Source: Clostridia bacterium (lineage in GTDB: Bacteria; Bacillota; Clostridia; Oscillospirales; Acutalibacteraceae). From it: a stretch of 64,000 nt of DNA. The stretch spans positions 1-64,000 of the forward strand of contig JAFQWA010000004.1 in the NCBI GenBank assembly GCA_017407705.1, read 5' to 3'. Below are positions 8,274 to 15,501 of this stretch, piece by piece (within the stretch, counting starts at the first letter, position 1; each line of letters opens with the position of its first letter). The notes below the pieces were generated by a model. The model was not told the DNA's origin. It did not search any database and saw only the letters and a program-made list of their open reading frames with translations. Both the position numbers and the translations under genes were made by a program.

Positions 8274-8698
8274 CTTAAATCCCCCAGTCTTACATTCTCG
8301 CCCAGAGAACGGATCTTATCCACAAACTCATTCATTGTCTGTGAGAATTTAACACCCTCAGCGGCAGACACCCATTCCACACGGGTACGTCCGTTTTCTA
8401 TGCCGATATAATCCAGCATAGAGAAAAGCAGAGTCATACGTCTTCTTGCATAGTAGTTGCCTGTGCTGTAATGGCAGTCACCGGGGTGGCAACCGCAGAT
8501 AATAACACCGTCAGCACCCTTTTCAAAGGCACGAAGAATGAACATAGGATTAACTCGGCAGGAGCAAGGTACACGGATGATCTTTACATCGGCAGGGTAA
8601 GTTAAACGGCTGCTGCCTGCAAGGTCAGCACCTGCATAACTACACCAGTTGCAGCAGAATGCTACAATTTTCGGTTTAAACTGATTTTCTACTGACAT
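8261..8698 (-). CDS. flxD: FlxD/MvhD-like [2Fe-2S] adaptor subunit
   Basis: A 145-residue MvhD-family protein, the piece that docks an electron-input module onto HdrA. Conserved cysteine motifs are FCCNWCSYAGAD near 13-24, PCSCRVNP near 45-52, and GCHPGDCHY near 69-77. The length is normal for the family. It overlaps hdrA upstream by 10 bp and flxC downstream by 13 bp, so the three proteins are probably made in equal amounts. An MvhD-like subunit next to hdrA is one of the best markers that the Hdr complex takes electrons from an attached dehydrogenase, here FlxABC with NADH. Confidence 0.88.
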   Translation of the reverse strand: MSVENQFKPKIVAFCCNWCSYAGADLAGSSRLTYPADVKIIRVPCSCRVNPMFILRAFEKGADGVIICGCHPGDCHYSTGNYYARRRMTLLFSMLDYIGIENGRTRVEWVSAAEGVKFSQTMNEFVDKIRSLGENVRLGDLRCKK

Positions 8699-10677
8699 AT
8701 AGCATCCACCTCCGAAATGATCTGTAAGTTAGAGAAGCCCTGCAGGTCCATAGCGCCGGAAGGACAGGTTACGGTACAAGCACCGCAGCCCTGACACAGT
8801 GCGCTGTTTACCACAGCAACTCTGCGCTGCTCACGGATACCGTGGTCGTTTACCTCTTTAACCTCATAGGAAATTGCGCCGTAAGGACATACGTTTGCAC
8901 AAGCAGAGCAACCGTTACACAAAAGCTCGTCTGCTTTAGCGGTGCAGGGGTTGGTAAGCAACTTATCCTTAGCAAGCAGGCCGATAGCCTTAACTGCTGC
9001 TGCCCCTGCCTGAGCTACTGTTTCGGGAATATCCTTAGGTCCCTGGCAAACACCTGACAAGAAAATACCTGCAGTAGGTGACTCAACGGGTCTGAGCTTT
9101 GCGTGGGCCTCTGTTAAGAAGTTGTTTGTATCAATACTTGCTGTGAGCATAGTTGCGATCTTACGAACGTCGGGATCGGGCTCAATAGCGGTTGCCAAAA
9201 CCACCATATCTGCCTGCTTTAAGATCTGCTTGTTATCCAGCAGGTCCACACCCTGCACCAGCAAGGAACCGTCAGGCTGGGGAATAACCTTTCCTACCTG
9301 ACCTTTAATATAGTTAACGCCGTATTGCTCAACGGCTCTTCTGTAAAACTCGTCAAAGTTTTTACCCGGTGTACGAACATCAATGTAAAATACAGTAACG
9401 TTTACATCGGGGTATTTATCACGGATAAGCATAGCGTGTTTTGCGGTGTACATACAGCAGATTTTAGAGCAATAGCTCTTACCTCTGTCATCAGCACAAC
9501 GGCTGCCAACACACTGAATAAACACAATATCTTTAGGTGCCTTGCCGTCAGAAAGGCGCTCAAGATGACCCTTTGTGGTACCTGCGGCGTTCATAACACG
9601 CTCAAGTTCCAAGGATGTGATAACGTCTTTACTCTGGGAATAGGCATACTCGTCGTAGTTATCCAGCTTTATGGTATCAAAGCCGGTTGCCACAACGATA
9701 GCACCGTATTTCTCGGTTATGATCTCGTCCTTCTGCTCATAATCAATAGCTCCTGCCTGACATACCTTAGCACAAATTCCGCACTTACCTGTTTTGAATT
9801 TGATGCAGTTTTCTCTGTCGATAACGGGAACGTTGGGGATTGCCTGAGCAAAGGGAGTGTAAATAGCGCTTCTGGTGCCAAGTCCGCGGTTAAACTCACT
9901 GGGTGCCTTCTTGGAAGGACATTTTTCCTGACAAACACCGCAACCGGTACATTTATCCATATCAACGCTTCTGGCTTTTTTACGAATATCAACGGTGAAA
10001 TCACCCACAAAGCCCGAAACCTTATCCACCTCACTATAAGTGTAGATGTTGATTTTCTCATGGGCTGCTGCTTCCACCATTTTAGGTGTTAAGATACAAG
10101 CAGAGCAGTCAAGGGTGGGGAAGGTTTTATCAAGCTGTGACATTCTGCCGCCAATACTGGGGGTTTTCTCAACAATGTCAACCTCATAGCCCGCATCAGC
10201 AATGTCCAGTGCAGTCTGAATACCTGCAATACCGCCGCCGATAACCAAAGCACGTTTGGTAACACGGCTCTCGCCGGGCTTTAAGGGTGTGTTCAGATTA
10301 ACCTTTGCAATAGCCGCTCTTGCTAAGATAACCGCCTTTTCGGTAGCCTCTACAATATCCTTATGTATCCAAGAGCAGTGCTCACGGATGTTTGCAATCT
10401 CAACCATATAAGGGTTAAGCCCCGCTCTCTCAGCAGCCTTACGGAAGGTGGCCTCGTGCATACGGGGTGAGCAGGAACAAACAACTATTCCGGTAAGCGC
10501 CTTTTCCTTAATTGCCTTGGCAATAAGCGCCTGACCTGCCTCTGAGCACATATACTGGTAATCCTCAGCGTGGACCACGCCGGGCTCATTGCTGATCGCT
10601 TCAACAACTCTTTTAACATCAACTGTGGCTGCGATGTTGCTGCCGCAGTGACAAACAAATACTCCAACTCTTTGCAC
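8689..10677 (-). CDS. hdrA: HdrA, FAD and iron-sulfur bifurcating subunit
   Basis: At 662 residues this is the normal length for HdrA. In order there is an N-terminal domain with VCHCGSN near 8-14, an FAD-binding GGGIAG near 147, the Cys-rich CTGCGVCQEKCP near 243 and CGICAKVC near 301, the QCVGSRC segment near 390, and two C-terminal ferredoxin motifs (CNGCSACANVCP and CQGCGACTVTCP). In known complexes the HdrA flavin splits electron pairs between ferredoxin and the HdrB disulfide site. The start is GTG at 10677, preceded by AGGAGG that overlaps the last two Arg codons of hdrC. Only one hdrA and no hydrogenase are present, so electron input is through Flx. Confidence 0.93.
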   Translation of the reverse strand: MQRVGVFVCHCGSNIAATVDVKRVVEAISNEPGVVHAEDYQYMCSEAGQALIAKAIKEKALTGIVVCSCSPRMHEATFRKAAERAGLNPYMVEIANIREHCSWIHKDIVEATEKAVILARAAIAKVNLNTPLKPGESRVTKRALVIGGGIAGIQTALDIADAGYEVDIVEKTPSIGGRMSQLDKTFPTLDCSACILTPKMVEAAAHEKINIYTYSEVDKVSGFVGDFTVDIRKKARSVDMDKCTGCGVCQEKCPSKKAPSEFNRGLGTRSAIYTPFAQAIPNVPVIDRENCIKFKTGKCGICAKVCQAGAIDYEQKDEIITEKYGAIVVATGFDTIKLDNYDEYAYSQSKDVITSLELERVMNAAGTTKGHLERLSDGKAPKDIVFIQCVGSRCADDRGKSYCSKICCMYTAKHAMLIRDKYPDVNVTVFYIDVRTPGKNFDEFYRRAVEQYGVNYIKGQVGKVIPQPDGSLLVQGVDLLDNKQILKQADMVVLATAIEPDPDVRKIATMLTASIDTNNFLTEAHAKLRPVESPTAGIFLSGVCQGPKDIPETVAQAGAAAVKAIGLLAKDKLLTNPCTAKADELLCNGCSACANVCPYGAISYEVKEVNDHGIREQRRVAVVNSALCQGCGACTVTCPSGAMDLQGFSNLQIISEVDAICQ

Positions 10678-10682
10678 CTATA

Positions 10683-11072
10683 CTACCTCCTGTATCTTCT
10701 GAAAGCACTGACTAAAAGCTGCTGAGGAAGGCCCTCATCTAAAAGCTCGGGGATCTCATCTGCAGTCAGGTAATCCTTACCTCTCTGACGAACCACCAGC
10801 TGTCTTGCAGCATCAATAAGCTTGGCGGGTTTAACGTCTCTGGGGCAACGCTCCAAACAAGCAAAGCAGGAAAGACATTTGTAAAGCGACTTGGAATTTA
10901 CCAAGGCTTCAATGTCGCCGTTTGCCACGTAAGACACAAACTGATGGGGTTTAATATCCATCTCGTTAAAGGAAGGGCAGGATGCAGAGCATTTGCCGCA
11001 CTTCATACATTTCAGCGGATCAGCACCGCTGATCTCTTTTATCTGCTGAGCGCAGTTTTTCTCGCTACTCAT
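10683..11072 (-). CDS. hdrC: HdrC, iron-sulfur subunit of the Hdr complex
   Basis: A 129-residue protein with two classical [4Fe-4S] motifs: C22/C25/C28/C32 followed by Pro, and C66/C69/C72/C76 followed by Pro. It passes electrons from HdrA to HdrB. It is shorter than some methanogen HdrC proteins but complete across both clusters. Its ATG overlaps the hdrB stop (ATGA, 4 bp), and the site GAGGAGGG lies inside hdrB. It is a soluble protein with no membrane segment, as expected for HdrABC and not HdrDE. Confidence 0.92.
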   Translation of the reverse strand: MSSEKNCAQQIKEISGADPLKCMKCGKCSASCPSFNEMDIKPHQFVSYVANGDIEALVNSKSLYKCLSCFACLERCPRDVKPAKLIDAARQLVVRQRGKDYLTADEIPELLDEGLPQQLLVSAFRRYRR

Positions 11073-11866
11073 TGATCTTTACCCTCCTCTTTTACTCCTA
11101 AAGCTTCTGCCAACAGCTCAGTAAAGTAATAAACCGGCAGCTTGTCGGTGGTGCTGTTGTTCAGGTTGTATAAGCATAAGGGACAGGCGGTGATGAGCAT
11201 ATCGGCGCCAAAACCCTTTGCACTGTCCATAATCTTATCGCACATATTTTTTGCCATATCCTTTTCCTTTAAGGAAATGTATCCGCCGCAGCACTCGTTG
11301 CGGTAAGGATAAACAACAGGCTCGGCTCCGATAGCACGAATGAAGTCCTCAATTATAGTGGGGTTTTCGGGATTATCAAACTGCAACAGCTTTCCGGGAC
11401 GAAGCAGCAAGCAGCCGTAATATGCACCGATCTTTACACCTGTAAGAGGATTTACTACCTTCTCTTTAAGCTTGTCAAAGCCGACTTTATCTCTCAAAAC
11501 CTCCAAAAAATGCAAAACCTCAGTCTCGCCCATATAAGGCTCAGAAAGCTGCATATAGTTATTGGCTCTTGTGCGGATATCCTCCACGTTTTTCATATCG
11601 TCATTTACTCGTTTTATCACGTGGTGACAAGCAGAACACAAGGTCACCAGCGGCTGACCTTTTTCCTTAGCCTCATTAAGAGCACGTACTGAAGAAAGCT
11701 TGGTGGCAATCTCGTCACTGCCTAAGGGATAAACACCACCGCAGCACTGCCAGTTTTCAATCTCCTCCAGTTCAAAGCCCAAAGCCTTTGCAGACGCTCT
11801 GGCATAATCGTCCAGATCCTTTGCCTTTGTTCTGAGCGTACACCCCGGATAATAACTGTACTTCAT
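11069..11866 (-). CDS. hdrB: HdrB, CCG-domain (disulfide-reducing) subunit
   Basis: A 265-residue protein with two complete CCG motifs: C9...C41-C42...C77xxC80 and C152...C192-C193...C228xxC231. In methanogens these bind the noncubane [4Fe-4S] clusters that reduce the CoM-S-S-CoB heterodisulfide. A clostridium has no such cofactors, so the acceptor must be another disulfide, or the electrons must go on to the fumarate reductase subunits encoded downstream. All cluster cysteines are retained, so it is not a decayed copy. It is the first gene of the operon. Confidence 0.92.
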   Translation of the reverse strand: MKYSYYPGCTLRTKAKDLDDYARASAKALGFELEEIENWQCCGGVYPLGSDEIATKLSSVRALNEAKEKGQPLVTLCSACHHVIKRVNDDMKNVEDIRTRANNYMQLSEPYMGETEVLHFLEVLRDKVGFDKLKEKVVNPLTGVKIGAYYGCLLLRPGKLLQFDNPENPTIIEDFIRAIGAEPVVYPYRNECCGGYISLKEKDMAKNMCDKIMDSAKGFGADMLITACPLCLYNLNNSTTDKLPVYYFTELLAEALGVKEEGKDQ

Positions 11867-12002
11867 AATCTTGTTTTCCTTTCCTTGCCCACTAAAATCG
11901 GGCTGATGTAAAATTCAAGTCGGTATAAATACCAAGCCGTAAATATTAACGTGTTAATTACCCCTTCAACCCAAAAAGGGCGCAAAAAGGCACCATAAAT
12001 AG

Positions 12003-12029
12003 ATTATCAGTTTAAGCCCTATAAGTCAA
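12003..12029 (-). promoter_or_regulatory. Possible promoter of the Hdr-Flx-fumarate operon
   Basis: Read on the minus strand, TTGACT (12029-12024) and GATAAT (12008-12003) lie 15 bp apart, about 140 bp upstream of hdrB. The boxes are good but the spacing is 1-2 bp short, so the assignment is tentative. An inverted repeat, ATTAAC-GT-GTTAAT at 11945-11958, lies in the leader and could be an operator. Confidence 0.35.
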
Positions 12030-12097
12030 TGTTTTTCGCCATAAAAATACACCCTTTTTTGCGTATTTTTTTGGTTAATTTTTTATTTGGAAAAAGT

Positions 12098-12115
12098 TTG
12101 TTAACTTTTTGTCAA
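12098..12115. promoter_or_regulatory. Rex-box-like palindrome upstream of hdrB
   Basis: TTGTTAACTTTTTGTCAA matches the Rex pattern TTGTTAA-N4-TTAACAA at 12 of 14 fixed positions. Rex senses the NADH/NAD ratio and represses fermentative and fumarate-type redox genes. The site lies ~70 bp upstream of the candidate -35 box and ~230 bp from hdrB, which is rather far for direct repression. No rex gene is in the window. Confidence 0.35.
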
Positions 12116-12149
12116 TTTATTGTACAAAACGCATAAAACCTAATAACGA

Positions 12150-12217
12150 GAGCGCGAAAAGAGTAACGGGACGTGGTGGCGTCACCCCCCTACAGTGTGC
12201 ACAATATAGGGGTGTAT
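12150..12217. repeat. Repeat A, copy 1 (palindromic, ~68 bp)
   Basis: This segment shares GGGACGTGGTGGCG, TGTGCACAATATAGGGGTG and flanking bases with 12451-12517. The core CCCCTA...GTGCAC...TAGGGG is nearly self-complementary. The two copies bracket repeat B copy 1 in the 735 bp non-coding gap (11867-12601). Confidence 0.75.
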
Positions 12218-12311
12218 CGTGAGGAGCGGCGTGGGTGGGAAAAAAAGGTTGGCGGGATAAATAGCCTATCCTCTACAACATACCAATTCGCTTAAAATTT
12301 AAACAATACTC

Positions 12312-12440
12312 ACTGGGGATTCTCAAGGGCGAGCCCTTGAGCCATTCGGGAAAGGGTTTGCAAAGGGAAAACCCAGTTCTAAAGGGTTGTCCCTTTGCTG
12401 CGTCTTTCCCCCTTTTCTTCGCATAAAGAAAAGGGGTGCC
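12312..12440 (+). repeat. Repeat B, copy 1 (~130 bp multi-hairpin interspersed repeat)
   Basis: It is conserved with 23526-23651 (same strand) and 60870-60998 (opposite strand). Landmarks in order are GGGGATT, the hairpin AAGGGCGAGCCCTT, CCATTCGGGAAAGGG, GCAAAGGGAAAACCC, GCTGCGTCTTT, and the hairpin CCCCTTTTCTTCGC with AAAGAAAAGGGG. It has no open reading frame shared by the copies and no transposase. It is probably a non-autonomous or REP-like element. Confidence 0.85.
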
Positions 12441-12450
12441 AAAGCGGCAT

Positions 12451-12517
12451 GAGCGTGTGAAAAGAGGACCGGGACGTGGTGGCGCCGTCCCCTACAATGT
12501 GCACAATATAGGGGTGT
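12451..12517. repeat. Repeat A, copy 2
   Basis: The second copy of the palindromic repeat at 12150-12217. It directly follows the tail of repeat B copy 1, so A and B may be modules of one compound element. It ends ~45 bp before the terminator of the membrane-protein gene. Confidence 0.75.
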
Positions 12518-12560
12518 ATTATGGGGACGAAAATTGTGTGTACCATACCCCTACACAAGC

Positions 12561-12598
12561 AAAAAAGACCTAAAGCAAATTGCTTTAAGTCTTTTTTT
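12561..12598 (-). terminator. Terminator of the murI-argS operon
   Basis: On the minus strand AAAAGACTTAAAGCA pairs with TGCTTTAGGTCTTTT, followed by a U run. It lies 4 bp after the stop codon of the membrane-protein gene. Confidence 0.8.
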
Positions 12599-12601
12599 AA
12601 T

Positions 12602-14278
12602 TTACTCACCGTAATGATACACTCTGAATCCCGACACAGTAAAGGAGCCGTCCTCACTAACATCCAGGAAGACATCCGCTGCATCCCCTACCACTGTAAA
12701 GGGCAGCATATCCGACAAGCTGATGTCCACAGTATATATCTGCTTATCATCATAAAACTTGATATAATACTTGGTGTTGCCGTTTACAACAGCTGTTGCA
12801 ATACTCTCAACCAAACCGCCTTTTTTAACCTTTTCGGTCTCCGGCTCAGCGGTCATATTCTCGTCTTTGAGCTTAGAAACATAGTCCTTTCTTGCGGCGT
12901 CCACACTGTTTCCGGTACCCACTATCTGATACTGCTCAACGTCAATAAATGCGTACATTTTAACCAGTCCGGCATCGTCCTTTAAGGATACGAAATAGGT
13001 AGGACGGTCCGACACGTTAAGCAAAAGCGGGAAGGTGGAAACATATTTCAAGTTCTGCACCTGACCCTCTGCTGACTCCATAGCAGAGTACTCCTCAGCA
13101 CCGGGGATAGCGTAAAACTTAGACTCCTTTGTGCGGAGATTTATCAGCACAAATCCAACGTTAGACTCATCGCTGGTAACAGAGGTCATACCTGTGTAAA
13201 GCCACACATCGTCGTTTATAGCAAGGTAGTTATAGCCCTCGGTAGGCTGTAAAACGCCCTTCTGACCAAATACAGAGTTGAAAAATCCTGAACGGTATTT
13301 TCCGTTATAAGACAGCTGCTCGATAACCATATCAGCACTGTACACCTGATCCACCCAGGTGGGTATCTCAGCTAAATCGTAGTACTTGCTCTCACCTGTA
13401 ATAGCATTAACAAGCACTGCACCGCCGATATCTCTGCCGCTCCAGTAAGCTATTCTGAATTTCACGGTAGAGGCTACCCAATAGGGCACACCGCTTTCGT
13501 CAATTTCAAAGGAAATGTCATCAAAAATCTTGGTGGGATAATTAAATCTCAAATAACGGTAAATATTTCTCATAAAATATTCGCTTTCGGAATATTTTAT
13601 ACCCTCTTTAAGTCTTACAAGCTCGGTTTCCTGAGTGGTCATATCCACCTTGATATAAGCAGGAATACCGCTACTCTGGTTGTTGAGCCACTTAATGGGG
13701 TCGCCGTAAGCCAAAGGAGTTACTCTCGCAGGCTTACCCTTATAGTTTATCTGAGTATAATTTTCGTTGATCTCAAACTGAGACACCAGATCCGACATCT
13801 CACCCAGCTTACGTTTACCCAAACGGGTTGCAGTATCTCTGTCAACAACGGGAATTTGTGACATAGACAGCTCTGCAACATCGGTTTTGAAGTCGCCGTC
13901 GTTTAAAACCATAAGCTTGTTATAAGCAGAAGCGTTAAACACTTCCCAACCCACTGCACTAACACCTATCATAAACACAACTATCAGTGCTATGGCAAGT
14001 GCCGCAAATTTGACGGGCTTTTTCATATCCTTTTTATCATAGCTTTTTCCTTCAACGGTAAACCCTCTTTTTTCGTCGATCTTCACTCTTTTTATAAAGG
14101 ATATAACCGAGGAAAAAGCATAGACTACCATACAGATAACTATGCAGGAAATTACGAAAAACCAGAACTCACCGCTACGCAGATTTATGGGCGGTAAGGT
14201 GATCCAGAAGTCGATAAAAATTACAACAGCACAAGCTATCGCTTTTAGAATGATTGATAAAACATTGTTTTTTTTCAT
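12602..14278 (-). CDS. Membrane-anchored protein of unknown function
   Basis: 558 residues. I do not recognise a characterised family. There are three hydrophobic segments near the N-terminus (about 7-30, 38-62 and 90-112). A short basic cytoplasmic stretch separates the second and third, and a large extracytoplasmic region of about 440 residues follows. That region contains repeats of the type VNAITGESKYY and INLRTKESKFY, reminiscent of PepSY-like beta folds. It is the last gene of the murI-DUF1934-argS-methyltransferase operon, 15 bp after the previous gene, with site TAGGAG. Similar large proteins occur in many Clostridia. No catalytic motif was seen. Confidence 0.6.
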   Translation of the reverse strand: MKKNNVLSIILKAIACAVVIFIDFWITLPPINLRSGEFWFFVISCIVICMVVYAFSSVISFIKRVKIDEKRGFTVEGKSYDKKDMKKPVKFAALAIALIVVFMIGVSAVGWEVFNASAYNKLMVLNDGDFKTDVAELSMSQIPVVDRDTATRLGKRKLGEMSDLVSQFEINENYTQINYKGKPARVTPLAYGDPIKWLNNQSSGIPAYIKVDMTTQETELVRLKEGIKYSESEYFMRNIYRYLRFNYPTKIFDDISFEIDESGVPYWVASTVKFRIAYWSGRDIGGAVLVNAITGESKYYDLAEIPTWVDQVYSADMVIEQLSYNGKYRSGFFNSVFGQKGVLQPTEGYNYLAINDDVWLYTGMTSVTSDESNVGFVLINLRTKESKFYAIPGAEEYSAMESAEGQVQNLKYVSTFPLLLNVSDRPTYFVSLKDDAGLVKMYAFIDVEQYQIVGTGNSVDAARKDYVSKLKDENMTAEPETEKVKKGGLVESIATAVVNGNTKYYIKFYDDKQIYTVDISLSDMLPFTVVGDAADVFLDVSEDGSFTVSGFRVYHYGE

Positions 14279-14293
14279 AAATAACTCCTACTT

Positions 14294-15490
14294 TTAATAA
14301 ATTATTGCACCGTATTTACTTGCAATTTCACAAAGGATGTTTTCATCCATTTCAACGTTAGTATTAACGATTGCTCTGCCCTGATAACTGCGTAACGCTG
14401 CCTGGAGCACGTCAGCAGAGTCGGTGGTAATGGCAATGGGCAGACGTGCCATGTGCACGCTTTCTGCAAAAATCTCCACATCGCTGAGAGTGTTTATTCT
14501 CACCTGTGCCACGTTTATACCGTCGTCCTCAATGTCGATAAGATCGTCTTCCAAAGAAAAACCGCACTCAATTTCCTCGCTGAGCTTTAGATTATCTCTG
14601 TCAAGGAAATATACGTCTCTCTCCGAAGTAGCCGCCAGAACCTCTTCTGCTTCACAAGGCTTAATGTCGCCATAGTTATCCAACATACCTCGCAGCAAAG
14701 CAATATGCTCCGGCGTGGTTCCGCAACAGCCGCCGATGATAGACGCACCTGCATCTACCAGCTTTTTACAGCCCTCACAAAATGCCTCGGGGGATAATTC
14801 ACTGCCGGGCAATGATGCGTTGGGCTTGGCAATCAGCGGAATTTTTGCATATTTTTTAAGCTTTTCAATTTCAACAGCCATATTTTCAGGACCGTTAGAA
14901 CAGTTAAGTCCGAAAGCAGCCACACCCATTTCCTGCAGCATAATAAGTGCGCAAAGAGGGGTGGTGCCCGACATGGTTCTGCCGTTTTCATCAACGGTAA
15001 TGGTGACAAAAATCGGCAAATCTACAGTTTTTGCGGCTATTACAGCGGCTCTTATGTCCGAAAGATTGCTTAAAGTCTCGCAGACTATAAGGTCTGCACC
15101 TGCCTCGTATAACGCTTTAACCTGCTCTGTGTAGATCTCCACGATCTCCTCAAACTGAGCATCGCCAAAGGGTGCGATAAACAGACCTGTGGGGGATAAA
15201 TCTCCCGCCACCATAACCTTATCACTGACTGCGGATTTTGATAATTTAACCAAGTCCTTATTAAGCTCGGCCACCTTATCCGACAGTCCATAGTGCTTAA
15301 GGGCAGCACTGTTAGCGCCGAAGGTGGGGGCATACACCACGTCAGACCCTGCTTTTTCATACTCACCTTGCAGAGAAACCATAACGTCGGGATGCTCCAA
15401 CACCCACTGCTCCACGCAGCAGCCTTTAGGCATACCCGCCTTTATTAAATTGGAACCGGTGGCACCGTCCAGCAATAACGGAAGCTTCAT
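14294..15490 (-). CDS. Homocysteine S-methyltransferase domain protein with a partial pterin-binding tail
   Basis: Residues 1 to about 290 form the MetH N-terminal (S-methyl_trans) barrel that activates homocysteine on zinc. Zinc ligands are the Cys in GLNCSNG (near 200) and the pair in GGCCGTTPEH (near 258-267). The last ~100 residues do not belong to that domain. The stretch from ITTDSADVLQAAL to IVNTNVE resembles the middle of a methyltetrahydrofolate (pterin-binding) barrel such as the one encoded at 50112-50894, but the rest of that barrel is missing. The full reaction would need a separate corrinoid protein. It lies 11 bp downstream of argS, with RBS TAAGGAG. Confidence 0.8.
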   Translation of the reverse strand: MKLPLLLDGATGSNLIKAGMPKGCCVEQWVLEHPDVMVSLQGEYEKAGSDVVYAPTFGANSAALKHYGLSDKVAELNKDLVKLSKSAVSDKVMVAGDLSPTGLFIAPFGDAQFEEIVEIYTEQVKALYEAGADLIVCETLSNLSDIRAAVIAAKTVDLPIFVTITVDENGRTMSGTTPLCALIMLQEMGVAAFGLNCSNGPENMAVEIEKLKKYAKIPLIAKPNASLPGSELSPEAFCEGCKKLVDAGASIIGGCCGTTPEHIALLRGMLDNYGDIKPCEAEEVLAATSERDVYFLDRDNLKLSEEIECGFSLEDDLIDIEDDGINVAQVRINTLSDVEIFAESVHMARLPIAITTDSADVLQAALRSYQGRAIVNTNVEMDENILCEIASKYGAIIY

Positions 15491-15501
15491 TTTATTTCTC
15501 C

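Noticed and set aside
11945-11958. ATTAAC-GT-GTTAAT as a Rex box
   Set aside because: The half-sites are in the opposite order to the Rex consensus (TTGTTAA...TTAACAA).
12379-12684. Open frames of ~100 and 154 codons over repeats A and B (also 23459-23686 and 46063-46260)
   Set aside because: They follow hairpin repeat sequence, are not preserved between the repeat copies, and lack ribosome binding sites.
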